Assembly: GCF_051131705.1 (NCBI RefSeq)
Contig: NZ_CP180316.1
Span: forward strand, 1,984,001 to 2,048,000
DNA: 64,000 nt
DNA from: Arthrobacter_M sp030063245
Lineage (GTDB): Bacteria; Actinomycetota; Actinomycetes; Actinomycetales; Micrococcaceae
Direction of reading: 5' to 3'
The notes under the pieces are model-generated. The model made no database searches, was not told the origin of the DNA, and saw only the letters and a program-made list of their open reading frames with translations. Positions 1 through 8,620 of the stretch are shown piece by piece; position 1 is the stretch's first letter; each line of letters starts with the position of its first letter. Position numbers and translations under genes: made by a program.

Positions 1-585
1 AATAACGGCCCGGTGAGCGCTCTCGCGCAGGGGGTCAACGCTGACAGCGGCTAAGGCAGCCTCAACGGCCGCACCGAAACGGCGTTCCTGCAGCAACAGC
101 GTGGACAATGACTCCAGGGAATGCAACCGCATTTGCCTGATCCGCTCGCGGTCAACGACAAGCCAATCGTCGCCCCAGTCCGGCAGCAGATCCGAGCTGA
201 ACAGGGCCATCTCGGGGCGAGCCGCGGCGGAGCTGTCACCGCGGGCCAACGCGGCGGCGGCACTGTACAAATCCCATACATCCACGCGTACACCGTGCGG
301 CAGATTCAGCTGTCCATGATCCTCGTTGAGCAAAAGCAATCGGCCACCGGCGAGTCTCCACATCGCAGTCCGGAGCCGGCCGGAGGCGTGGACGGTGGTG
401 GCATCAGGCCACAATGTTCCCCAAATTTGTGATCTGGACAGGGTACCCCGCAGGGCCAAGAGCGCCATCAGCTTTTGGGTGGTCTCTGCCGGTACCGCCA
501 GGTCGCCATCGACGACCGACAGGTTCCAGCGCCCGAGAAGCTGCAGGCGCGCCTCCCAGGGTACCGAATCTACACTGGCGGTCAT
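1..585 (-). CDS. SARP/BTAD-family transcriptional regulator, C-terminus beyond the window
   Basis: The minus-strand frame is open from an ATG at 585 to the left edge, giving about 195 visible residues. Residues ~14-95 look like the winged-helix DNA-binding domain of SARP (AfsR/DnrI/RedD) regulators, with RLQLLGRWNLSV at the start and SRSQIWGTLWPDA, then RLRTAMWRL. The following helical stretch (DVWDLYSAAAALARG, later LHSLESLSTLLLQERRFGAAVEAA) fits a bacterial transcriptional activator (BTAD) domain. Such proteins activate neighbouring gene clusters; some carry further ATPase and TPR domains, and whether this one does cannot be seen. It is transcribed away from the TIR and patatin genes. Its target is unknown. 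Confidence 0.8.
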   Translation of the reverse strand, partial: MTASVDSVPWEARLQLLGRWNLSVVDGDLAVPAETTQKLMALLALRGTLSRSQIWGTLWPDATTVHASGRLRTAMWRLAGGRLLLLNEDHGQLNLPHGVRVDVWDLYSAAAALARGDSSAAARPEMALFSSDLLPDWGDDWLVVDRERIRQMRLHSLESLSTLLLQERRFGAAVEAALAAVSVDPLRESAHRAVI

Positions 586-819
586 GGGCCCCCCACTGTC
601 GTGAGGTCCTATTCTGGGACTCAGCATCGGGCGCTGTCCAGTATATTTCGTCCATTGTGGTGAATCGGCAGATACGTTATCGCACCCCCGCCGTTGTCCG
701 GCGCGTTCGCTGTCGTCCGGGAAGAATCGGCCGCTACCTGCAGTTGCGCCGACTCGAGTAGAGTCCGACCAGCAGACAGGGACGGGCCGGCGAGCCTCTC
801 GACTGGCCCGTTCGCCTAC

Positions 820-1077
820 TCGAAACCAGAGATCATCCGAGGACTGGATTCGGCCGATCTCATTCTGCTCCTTATCACGTCAAAGTTCATGGGGTCAGAA
901 TTCATCGACCGGGTCGAGCTGAGGCGCGCTCTGGAGCGGCATCGCCGTGGTGACGCCGTTGTCGTACCCGTCATTCTCCGACCGGCCGACTGGGAGAGTG
1001 CGGGCCTTAACTTTTTTGAATGCTCTGGGGCGTGCACGGCAGTCTCCCTCGGTCCGTATACGGGCGCCGCTGTCGGG
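820..1077 (+). pseudogene. TIR-domain relic (C-terminal half only)
   Basis: One frame reads LDSADLILLLITSKFMGSEF and then VELRRALERHRRGDAVVVPV followed by ILRPADW. This is the second half of a bacterial TIR domain: the SAD-I-L-LL-S strand, the E-x3-RALERH helix carrying the usual catalytic glutamate, and the VIPVILRPCDW strand. No VFISYSHKD-like first strand and no start codon with a ribosome site is seen upstream. After the DW motif the homology appears to move to another frame (FLNALGRARQSPSV). I read it as a decayed remnant and not a working gene. It ends just before the patatin gene and may once have been its partner or fusion domain. Confidence 0.6.
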
Positions 1078-1111
1078 AGTAGGCTGTGGCCACCAGAGGG
1101 GAGGCACGGGT

Positions 1112-2233
1112 GTGTCTTATCGCGAAACGGTTGTCGGGCCCGGTCCTAAGAAGTTGTTGGCCTTGGATGGGGGAGGAATCCGCGGAGTCATCACCCTGGA
1201 GGTGCTCAGCGAGATCGAGCGGATGTTGCGGAAAGAATTAGGCCATAACGACGACTTCGTGCTGGCGGACTATTTCGACTACATCGCGGGCACGAGCACG
1301 GGAGCGATAATTGCCGCGGGCCTGGCCTTAGGGTGGCCGGTTGAGCGGCTGCGCGCACTATACGCCACTAACGGCAAAGACATGTTTGACAAAGCTTTCA
1401 TTGTCCACCGGTACCGGTATAAGTACGACAGCTCCCGGTTGTCGGCCATGCTAAAGCGGGAATTCGGAGCCACTACCCTGCTCGGCGGCGCGCAGCTGCG
1501 CACACTCTTGATGATGGTGCTTCGCAATGCCACCACAGACTCACCGTGGCCGCTGAGCAGCAATCCGCGGGCGAAATACAATGATCCGATGCGGGCGGAC
1601 AACAACCTGCAACTGCCCCTCTGGCAGCTTGTTCGCGCCAGCACCGCCGCGCCCGTCTACTTCCCGCCGGAAGTTGTCACCGTCGGTCCGAAGGACTTCA
1701 TCTTCGTCGACGGCGGTCTGACCGTGTACAACAACCCGTCCTTCCAGCTTTTCCTGATGGCGACGCACGGGGCGTACCGCCTTGATTGGCAAGTCGGAGA
1801 GCAGAACCTGCTGCTCGTTTCAATAGGCACGGGATCGGCGTCTGCCGCCAACGCGTACCTTCAGCCGGGGGACATGAACCTCGTTTACAACGTGTCATCC
1901 ATCCCGGGGGCCCTCATGCACGCGGCGGCAACTGAGCAGGACCTGCTGTGCAGGATCTTCGGCCGATGTCGTTACGGAGCCGCACTCGACAGGGAACTGG
2001 GCGATATGCAATCCGGTCCCGGGATCCTCGACCCACGGCTGTTCACCTACCTCCGGTACGATGCTGACGTATCCCGAGAGGGGCTGGACGCCTTGGGGCT
2101 GTCCGACATTCGGCCGGAACATGTGCAGCGCCTGGATTCCGTCGACTACATCGGCGAGCTCCGGCGAACCGGTGTGAAGCTGGCGCATCAAGTGAGCCGG
2201 GCCCACTTTGCCGGGTTCCTGCACGAAGCCTAG
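1112..2233 (+). CDS. Patatin-like phospholipase
   Basis: Predicted serine lipid acyl hydrolase of about 373 residues. It has the three patatin hallmarks: the oxyanion loop DGGGIRG at residues 19-25, the nucleophile elbow GTSTG at 60-64 (Ser62), and the catalytic aspartate in VDGGLTVYNNPS (Asp200). The GTG at 1112 is preferred because GAGGGGAGG lies about 8 bases upstream; an in-frame ATG further upstream overlaps the TIR relic. There is no signal peptide or membrane segment, so the protein is probably cytosolic and acts on membrane phospholipids. Family members include CapV, the phospholipase effector of CBASS. No cyclase is visible here, so an immune role is only inferred from the TIR and SLOG neighbours. 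It converges with the SLOG gene 18 bases downstream. Confidence 0.85.
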   Translation: MSYRETVVGPGPKKLLALDGGGIRGVITLEVLSEIERMLRKELGHNDDFVLADYFDYIAGTSTGAIIAAGLALGWPVERLRALYATNGKDMFDKAFIVHRYRYKYDSSRLSAMLKREFGATTLLGGAQLRTLLMMVLRNATTDSPWPLSSNPRAKYNDPMRADNNLQLPLWQLVRASTAAPVYFPPEVVTVGPKDFIFVDGGLTVYNNPSFQLFLMATHGAYRLDWQVGEQNLLLVSIGTGSASAANAYLQPGDMNLVYNVSSIPGALMHAAATEQDLLCRIFGRCRYGAALDRELGDMQSGPGILDPRLFTYLRYDADVSREGLDALGLSDIRPEHVQRLDSVDYIGELRRTGVKLAHQVSRAHFAGFLHEA

Positions 2234-2251
2234 GTCCTGCACGGAGCTTAG

Positions 2252-4189
2252 TCAGGCATTGAACTCCGGGAGAGCGAGGACAGCCCCAACCACGCCACCG
2301 GTTTCAACACCTGACAGTCTAATGAGGTCCAGCTGATCGCGGATCGGCCCGATGTTGTCTTCAGCGTGCGCAATCGCCAGTGCTGCAGCATAAGCGGTCA
2401 GCACTGCTGCAAAGGATGTGCTCTGCTGCGAACGAAGGTGCTCATCCAGCTTCAGCTCAGCCCCGGTGGCTGCCCGCCAGAAATCGTCCCCGCTGCCTTG
2501 CCCGGAATAGAACGCTGTGACGGCCGCGACTGTATCCAGGTTGCGGCCGGCCGGAGGCACGCCTTGCGCCGCTCGAATGCGGCCCACGGTGAGTAGGTTA
2601 ATCCCCGTGTAGTAGGCGGAGGGCTGCTTGTCGAAACCGCGCCCGTAATAGTCGAGGGCCCGATCGAGGAATGCTGCGGCCCGGATGGCCCCGACCTCAG
2701 TGCTGTCCGACCGTAGGATGCGCAGGGCCCGTCTCTTTGCCAAGCCCCCTGCGATCCCGCATGTTTCGGCATCGTCTCCCAGGAACTCCATGGATTGCGA
2801 CAGACGGCGGTCGGCCCGGTTCCAATATTCTTCCGGAGACTTGCCGAGACGGAGGAGGTGTTCACCCAGGCGACGCTCCGTCAGCGCCAGCTGCTGGCAC
2901 CACCAGCCGTACAGCAGCGATTGGTCGCGGGATACGCCAAGATTTTCGAGCCGATGGACCGATTCCTCGTATGCCCCGCGTTCGCGGAGGCGGACCCCGA
3001 TCCGCAGCATCAGCTCCGTCCGCTGAATCCTTGGCAGTTCCGTTTCGTCGAGGTCGTCGGCAATCGATTCCAGGCCTGCCACGTCGGTCGACAGATCAAT
3101 TCGACGATGCAGATCAACGGCGGGGGACGCATCCGAACAGCAGTCCTCAAATACCGGAGGACTGACGGCGAAGAGTTGATATACCGGGCTGTCCGGCACA
3201 GCGGATTCCTGAATTGTCATGTGCAGTAACGGGAGAAGTCTGCGGATCGTATCGACCGCATCGGTATCAATGACCCTGGAATCGGTTATTCGGTAGCTCA
3301 CCCGGCGCAGCATATTCACGTTAAAGACCGGGCGTGATCCCTCGGGTCCGATGAGTAGGGTGGTCTTCGGGCGCAGAACATGTCGTGCTCCGAGTTCGTA
3401 GAAGGCGTTCGCGTTCTCCGTGGCCATGTCGACCACGACTACGTCGGACCGCGCGAGGCGGTCGAGCATGCCGACGTGGACAATTCCGGCGTCGAGTTGC
3501 TGGTCCGCTCGTGTCCAATCGAGATCGGCACTTTCTAAAGTCGGAACCACGACCTTCGAGAACGTCGATTCGCAGTCGATTTGGTTTCCGTTCCGATCGG
3601 CCTTTACCCCATAAGGCATGACGACAAACGCGGTGCGCATATCACAGCGGCGCAATCCAGGGTCGAGCCCAAGTACCAGGATCCCCAGCGCCTCGGCGCG
3701 GGCGATGAAGTCATCTGTGACGCTGGACGTTGCGTCCCGGAGCCGGGGTCGCACGGCCACAGCTACGATGACGTCGCCAGCGGCTATGTTTTCTGCACTT
3801 TTCAGGATGGTCCGATTTGCGTCCGAATAGACCCGTTCATCCTCCGGGTCGCCGTCAGCCACCTGCAGCTGGTTTGGCGGCAGATCATCTAACAGCCGGT
3901 CAAACCGATCCCCCCACACGGAGCCGCGATCCGCCACCGACAGTTCCCGAAACGTCTGAACCGGGAACGGCAGCACGATATGTGCCGGAATCTGGAGCTT
4001 TGCCGCTCCCTCAAGGAGCAGAATATCGGCCCCGGCGGCGGCGGAGCCGACGACCATCGTTGGTCGGAGTGCCGACATCAACCGGTCCAGCCGCTGGCCG
4101 ACCCACGCGGAGTTGGTCAGCGGAAAGCGCGACGGCACGCGCCCCGGACCGTCTGTCCGGTTACCCGCAAACACCAAGATCAACGGCAT
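2252..4189 (-). CDS. SLOG-like / DUF4071 (TRAF-binding-like) / TPR protein
   Basis: About 645 residues. Residues 1-170 form a Rossmann-like domain (LILVFAGNRTDGPGR, then VVGSAAAGADILLLEGA) like SLOG domains, proposed nucleotide-ligand sensors in conflict systems. Residues ~180-290 (TAFVVMPYGVK, DWTRADQQLDAGIVHVGMLD, VVVDMATENANAFYELGARH) match the deoxyribosyltransferase-like start of DUF4071, the family named for the TRAF-binding region of ASK1. The remainder is helical and TPR-like. The ATG at 4189 is chosen because GGGAG lies 8 bases upstream; a TTG at 4204 is also possible. It follows the TIR-CD225 gene by about 55 bases on the same strand, so the two are probably co-transcribed. I infer a cytosolic sensor or scaffold; its ligand is unknown. 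Confidence 0.75.
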   Translation of the reverse strand: MPLILVFAGNRTDGPGRVPSRFPLTNSAWVGQRLDRLMSALRPTMVVGSAAAGADILLLEGAAKLQIPAHIVLPFPVQTFRELSVADRGSVWGDRFDRLLDDLPPNQLQVADGDPEDERVYSDANRTILKSAENIAAGDVIVAVAVRPRLRDATSSVTDDFIARAEALGILVLGLDPGLRRCDMRTAFVVMPYGVKADRNGNQIDCESTFSKVVVPTLESADLDWTRADQQLDAGIVHVGMLDRLARSDVVVVDMATENANAFYELGARHVLRPKTTLLIGPEGSRPVFNVNMLRRVSYRITDSRVIDTDAVDTIRRLLPLLHMTIQESAVPDSPVYQLFAVSPPVFEDCCSDASPAVDLHRRIDLSTDVAGLESIADDLDETELPRIQRTELMLRIGVRLRERGAYEESVHRLENLGVSRDQSLLYGWWCQQLALTERRLGEHLLRLGKSPEEYWNRADRRLSQSMEFLGDDAETCGIAGGLAKRRALRILRSDSTEVGAIRAAAFLDRALDYYGRGFDKQPSAYYTGINLLTVGRIRAAQGVPPAGRNLDTVAAVTAFYSGQGSGDDFWRAATGAELKLDEHLRSQQSTSFAAVLTAYAAALAIAHAEDNIGPIRDQLDLIRLSGVETGGVVGAVLALPEFNA

Positions 4190-4243
4190 CCTCCTGTCTC
4201 CCAATCCCCTGGCAGGGAGGACTTGTCCCTGGCTGGGGGCCTT

Positions 4244-5344
4244 TTAGTAGCCGGAACTGCTGGTATTTGCTAGAACCGAGAACAAAATAAGCAGCCAGAT
4301 GGCTATCCCGATCCAGTCGACGATGAGGGCAGTTTTGGAAGCACTACGAGCGCCGGCTGCATTGCCGGTGTTCCACCGGCCGGTGACTTGCGAAGAAAAA
4401 TAGAGCCCAAACCCGCCAAGGGGGAAGAATAACAACAACGCGACGATCGAAAGCGGCCAGTGCGCACGAGGGCGCGCCGGAGCCGGGAGCGTCTGGGCCT
4501 CGAATGTTTTTGGCCCGGATGCTGCGGCATAGGTTTGCGGCCACGGGCCAGGCGCCTCCCTGGCCGCGGGCCGGCTCGAAAGCGCCTGGCTCGCGCGACC
4601 GGTGCCCATGGTGAACCCGGGGGTTGTGCCCATGGCAGGCCCCGGCGCTGTCTGAGCTCGACTCCAGTCGATCTGAAGCAGGCGGTCGATCTCCTGTCCG
4701 GTCGCGTGGAAGAGGTCGTGGCGATCCGCCAGTGTGTGCAGCAACTCGACGGCTGCATCACGTTGCCTGGGTCTGGCCAGGGAGTCCCGCAGCTGGGCAA
4801 CTAGGACGCGCTGCTCGTCCAGGGACAGAGATGCGGCTCGAAGTTTGTCGGCGATGCCCGCCATATACGTGACCGGTACGCGTGGCGGTGGAGGCAGGGG
4901 ATCGGGCAGCGGGGGCGTCGGACGCAATGCAGACAGGGCACTTGCCAGATAAAAGCCTGTCATGGGTCCGACGTTCGTGAAGTCAATAAACTGGAGAGAA
5001 GCAATATCCGGCGGTAGAAGGTCGCTCATCACCGGAGCGATAATCACCGGTATCAGTGGTTTGCCAAGCCGCCGCGCATAGTCCCTTTCGCTCGCGGCCG
5101 CTTCCGACTCAAGCAGTGCGGGGGAAACCGCAACGACCATGACGTCACAGTTCCGTATGTTTCCCAGGATTTCGTCCCACCACGCCTGGCCGCCATCGAG
5201 TTTGCCGTCGATCCAGACGCGGTAATGCAGAGCATCGATTCCTTCCGTCAGCACGCGCAAAGCCGCCTTGTCCGCGCGCGCATAGGACAGAAACACCGAA
5301 CGCTGACCACCGGGAACGAACTGCGTTTGCTGGGGAATCGTCAT
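4244..5344 (-). CDS. TIR-domain protein with C-terminal CD225/dispanin membrane domain
   Basis: About 366 residues. Residues ~15-140 form a TIR domain: RSVFLSYARADK opens it, WIDGKLDGGQAWWDEIL follows, then CDVMVVAVSPALLES and a helix ASERDYARRLGK whose glutamate sits where the NADase catalytic residue is expected. A Pro-rich linker and a helical stretch (~180-250) lead to two hydrophobic segments (~295-360, HWPLSIVALLLFFPLGGFGL and TALIVDWIGIAIWLLILFSV). The intervening QVTGRWNTGNAAGARSASKTA is typical of CD225/IFITM proteins. The TIR domain would therefore be tethered to the membrane on the cytoplasmic side. ATG 5344 has GAGG about 7 bases upstream; an upstream in-frame GTG (5377) is less likely. 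It probably heads an operon with the SLOG-DUF4071 gene. Confidence 0.85.
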   Translation of the reverse strand: MTIPQQTQFVPGGQRSVFLSYARADKAALRVLTEGIDALHYRVWIDGKLDGGQAWWDEILGNIRNCDVMVVAVSPALLESEAAASERDYARRLGKPLIPVIIAPVMSDLLPPDIASLQFIDFTNVGPMTGFYLASALSALRPTPPLPDPLPPPPRVPVTYMAGIADKLRAASLSLDEQRVLVAQLRDSLARPRQRDAAVELLHTLADRHDLFHATGQEIDRLLQIDWSRAQTAPGPAMGTTPGFTMGTGRASQALSSRPAAREAPGPWPQTYAAASGPKTFEAQTLPAPARPRAHWPLSIVALLLFFPLGGFGLYFSSQVTGRWNTGNAAGARSASKTALIVDWIGIAIWLLILFSVLANTSSSGY

Positions 5345-5609
5345 CACGCGCCTCGGGAATGCGTGCAGGCCCGGCACACCGGGACGAGACTCTCAAGTGG
5401 CGTTGCCCAAGGAGAGATAACCATATTCTGACCCGGCAGCCCCGGATTCATCGACCCTGTGGTTCCCCTCGAATTCATGAGAATCTCCCCTCGGTGGTAA
5501 CAGGATACGCTCGGTCCGGCCACGGCGACAGGGTGAGGCGGTACTCCGTTTCGGCGGCCGCCGGGCAATCGGGTGAGTAGTGCTGCAGCCGGGAGACTAA
5601 GTTAAGAGC

Positions 5610-5912
5610 ATGGGAAAACGAGATGCCACATCCCGGCCAGACGAAGTCCGTCTGACAGTCCTGGTCAGCGGCGTGGTGCAGGGAGTCGGTTTCCGGTACC
5701 TGACGGCCAGGCGGGCCGAGGAGCTGGAATTGACGGGTACGGCCACGAACCGGAATGACGGATCCGTGGAGATTATTGCCGAAGGACCGCAATCCGCGGC
5801 AGCGGAACTACTGGCATGGTTGAGGTCAGAGGGGCCACCGGGGAAGGTGGAGGACGTGGCGTCGTCAATCTCTCCCGCCTCCGGGTCGTTCAGGAGCTTC
5901 CACGCTGGTTAG
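5610..5912 (+). CDS. acyP: Acylphosphatase
   Basis: A 100-residue protein of the small acylphosphatase family, which hydrolyses carboxyl-phosphate bonds of acyl phosphates. The signature VVQGVGFR appears at about residues 22-29, including the catalytic arginine. The second conserved element, TGTATNRNDGSVEIIAEG, supplies the catalytic Asn near residue 47. Length is normal for the family, with a slightly long N-terminus. It is a lone cytosolic enzyme between the conflict-like region and the UPF0158 gene, with which it converges 12 bases apart. Confidence 0.92.
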   Translation: MGKRDATSRPDEVRLTVLVSGVVQGVGFRYLTARRAEELELTGTATNRNDGSVEIIAEGPQSAAAELLAWLRSEGPPGKVEDVASSISPASGSFRSFHAG

Positions 5913-5924
5913 TCTGCGGCAAAC

Positions 5925-6374
5925 TCACTCCTTGAGAGCCTTCTCCGCCTCGGATTTGTCCACGGCGCCCACGTCGACGAGCCACTCGATGGCGTAACGC
6001 CGCACCGCCTCGTCATGGAAGGCGTACCACTGCTCGCTCAGCGCCGGGAAATCCATCAGCGTGTCCTTGAAGTGCCGGAAGGGCCGGCTGCCGTTGATCG
6101 CGTGCCACAGGCGGTCCTTGGCGCGTCCGTCGTCAAGGTCCGAAATGAACGTTTCCATGTACTGGTACCCTTCCCGTGAGCTGACGGCCTCAATCTTGAT
6201 GGCCCCGCGCTCGTCAAGGTCGGCCGCGGATTCGTCGGCCTCTGCCGCACCGTCCTCGGGGTACAAGAGAATTTCGCCGGTCTCGGGGTCAAGCCACCAG
6301 GAGGTCCCGAAGTCGGAATTGAATTCGAGCGCAAGCGTGAGAGTGTCCATCTCGATTTGGTCCAGAAGCAGCAC
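5925..6374 (-). CDS. UPF0158 family protein
   Basis: About 149 residues. The pattern MDTLTLALEF, then FGTSWWLDPETGEILLYPED, an acidic stretch, and later GYQYMETFISDL, RPFRHFKDTL and QWYAFHDEAVRRYAIEWL is that of the UPF0158 family, whose molecular function is not established. The GTG at 6374 is chosen because GAGGAGG lies 7 bases upstream; the ATG at 6350 is an alternative. The protein is soluble and acidic. A few hundred bases of decayed DNA (an SNF2 relic) lie upstream, so it is probably monocistronic. Confidence 0.8.
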   Translation of the reverse strand: MLLLDQIEMDTLTLALEFNSDFGTSWWLDPETGEILLYPEDGAAEADESAADLDERGAIKIEAVSSREGYQYMETFISDLDDGRAKDRLWHAINGSRPFRHFKDTLMDFPALSEQWYAFHDEAVRRYAIEWLVDVGAVDKSEAEKALKE

Positions 6375-6534
6375 GATCGTGCCTCCTCTGCCGATACGCA
6401 TCCGGCCCGCGGGACGGATGCTCCGTCCGTTCAGGACGGATAAACGGCAGTATATGCACAAAGCAGTCTGCAACAAAGGCGGGAACGCGGACTTCAGCTG
6501 TCGAACAGGCCACATGGACATTCTGGGCCATCAG

Positions 6535-6840
6535 CTGTCGAGCAGGCCGCGGACATCCTGGAGTCCGCCTCGGTCAGGTTTAGCCCGAAGCCGCCGGCCT
6601 TGACGCTGCACAGGAACACCTGCGTGCTGGATTTGAAGTCCTCGATCACCTGGCCGCGGCGCCGCATCCTGCCGTCCAGATACTTGCCGTCCAGATAGGA
6701 GTATTCGATGCCGGCGGCGTCCAGACGCTCGGCGGCGTTGCCCAGGAAGCTGGCGAACTGGCTGAAGATCGGCGTTCAAAACGCCGAGCCTCGACGGCCC
6801 AGTTGGGCATCACGAAGGTCGGGGCCACCACAGGAAGGGC
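6535..6840 (-). pseudogene. SNF2-family helicase relic (both ends fused by deletion)
   Basis: Reading the minus strand, ALPVVAPTFVMPNWAVEARRF matches SNF2 helicase motif Ia. It is followed, after a frame change, by IFSQFASFLGNAAERL, GIEYSYLDGKYLDGRMRRR and VFLCSVKAGGFGLNLTEAD, which are helicase motifs IV-V. Several hundred residues between these parts are missing, as is the final HRIGQ region. A perfect 7-bp inverted repeat with a 3-base loop (6770-6786) lies exactly at the junction. The gene is dead and the family is confidently recognisable. Confidence 0.75.
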
Positions 6841-7027
6841 CTGCCGGCAGCACCGGAGTCGGCGACGGCCCGGTGCTCAGGGCTAACCAACACCGGGGGC
6901 CGCAGGCCTTCGCAAGGTCAGCACCGCGGGCTCCTAGCGAATGGATGGGGTACCCAAAGAGGTCGGTGCCGAATCACTGGGTGGTTAAATTCAGTCCCTG
7001 CGGGGTGCGTCGGTGTCAGCACTGGGG

Positions 7028-8412
7028 CTATGGCGAAATTTGGTCCAGCGGACGGTTCCGGGTATGAGGAGTGAACTGAACCAGGATGGCGGCGATACCC
7101 AGGAACACGGAAATCAACAGCAACGCCGCAAGAATGGACATATGCGGCAGAAACGGGGCTATGACCAGGACGCCGATTCCGCCGCCGATGTGGCCCGCTC
7201 CGTCCACCAGAGCGAAGCCCGTGGTCCGTGCCCGGGTCGGGAAGCTTTCAGCGGTCAACGCGTAAGTGGGTGACACCCACAGGTTGAAGCCGGCGAAAAT
7301 CAGTATCGCCTCAACGAACGAGACCACAATGCTTGTCCCGGCCAGCGCGATGAGGAATGCCCCGATCAGGGTCACCACCGCAGCAATGGGCAGCCAGTAC
7401 CGGCGTTCGAGCCGTTCCACGTAAAATGACATGATGACTGCCTCCGCCACGAACCCGAAGGTGCCCACGGCGGCGATCACGCCCGCCTCGGGCGGCGGGT
7501 ACTCCAGAGAGGTCAGGACGCTCGTGAATCCGGAGGCGTAGGCGTAGACGGTGATGTAGCCGATGAACCACATAAGGAAGAGCAGCAACAGCCGGCGCCG
7601 GTACAGCGGGCTGGAGAACAGATCCCGGTACGGCACCTTTGAGGGCGGCGTGATCCTCCGGGCCGCATCCTCGACGACGGGTTCGGACAGCGGCCCGTGC
7701 CGCTCGGCCCTCAGCTCCATCTGCCGGACAACTTTGTCCGCTTCCTCCATTCACGGCCAGGAGGGCGCCAAGGCCGTACATCCAGCGCCATCCGTTATCG
7801 AAGCCGGGCCCGGCCACCGCGAATGGGAGTCCGAGCGGCCAGGCGGTAGGCTCCGTGGTCAGGATCAGTCCGAGCCAGATCCCGAGCAGCGCACCCAACG
7901 AGGACATGACGAAGATGATGGTCGTAAATTTCGCCCTGGCCCGTCGCGGGGGCAACCTCATTGATGTACGTGTTGACAATGGCCAGATCCGCACCGATGC
8001 CCATTCCCGTGATGATGCGGGCGACGTTGAAATTGACATACCCGGGTGCCAGGGCGTTGTAGAGCGAGCCCAGGCCGGTAATCAGCGTGGTGATGAGCAG
8101 CATGTTGCGCCGCCCGATTTTATCCGCAATGGGGCTAAGGATCAGTGTTCCCACCACGTAACCGGCCAGGTTGAGCACCACGGGCAGCGGCAACGCATCC
8201 AATGCGTTCTGCGGGGTGCAGCCGGGTCTGAGGGCGATACAGGTCTGGATGAACGAGACGTTGATATCGAAAATGTCGTAGAACGTGAACAGGAAGCCCA
8301 GCCCGATGATTCCAATGAACAGGTAGGACAGTGACCAGACGTCGAGGCGCTCCAACCTCGCGACGATCATCTGTCCTGGGCGGGACACAATCTGTTCCTG
8401 GGAGCCAGCCAT
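7028..8412 (-). pseudogene. MFS transporter, frameshifted and internally deleted
   Basis: Three frames together form one sugar-porter-like MFS protein. The first runs from MAGSQEQIVS (ATG 8412, with AGGGAAG upstream) through LYNALAPGYVNFNVARIITG to YINEVAPA. The second (RARAKFTTIIFVMSSLGALL to GWRWMYGLGALLAV) needs a one-base shift in a run of five G (about 7948-7952). The third starts at MEEADKVVRQMELRAERHG, around 7752, where roughly 50-60 bases are missing (end of a membrane helix and the usual LPESPRWL linker). The rest (TM7-12) is intact to its stop. The first lesion could be a sequencing error; the second looks real. Substrate unknown. Confidence 0.8.
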
Positions 8413-8523
8413 ATCTTCCCTTTTTCCTCTTGGTAGAGAGTCCGGCGGCATCGGCTTGGCGCCGCCGAGGCGTGATGCTGAGTCGGTGTATTAAGAGTGC
8501 ACTCGATCGGCCCAATGAACAAT

Positions 8524-8557
8524 ACATCGCACATTCGCAGACATCGCACATTCGCAG
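8524..8557. repeat. Perfect 17-bp tandem duplication
   Basis: ACATCGCACATTCGCAG occurs twice back to back in the divergent space between the broken MFS gene and the arsR-like gene. It may be a duplicated operator half or a slippage event. Confidence 0.85.
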
Positions 8558-8595
8558 CGCCAATGGCCGATAAGTCGCGCGCCCTTGCCGAATGC

Positions 8596-8611
8596 GTTAG
8601 TGGCTGCTAAC
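8596..8611. promoter_or_regulatory. Inverted repeat upstream of arsR-like gene (candidate operator)
   Basis: GTTAG and CTAAC flank a 6-base centre, ending 9 bases before the ATG at 8621. The position suits autorepression by the ArsR-family protein encoded immediately downstream. Binding is inferred only from position and symmetry. Confidence 0.4.
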
Positions 8612-8620
8612 CTATTCCAT

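Noticed and set aside
1112..5344. Classical CBASS operon
   Set aside because: The patatin resembles CapV, but no nucleotide cyclase, E1/E2 or HORMA/TRIP13 gene is visible, so the name is not justified.
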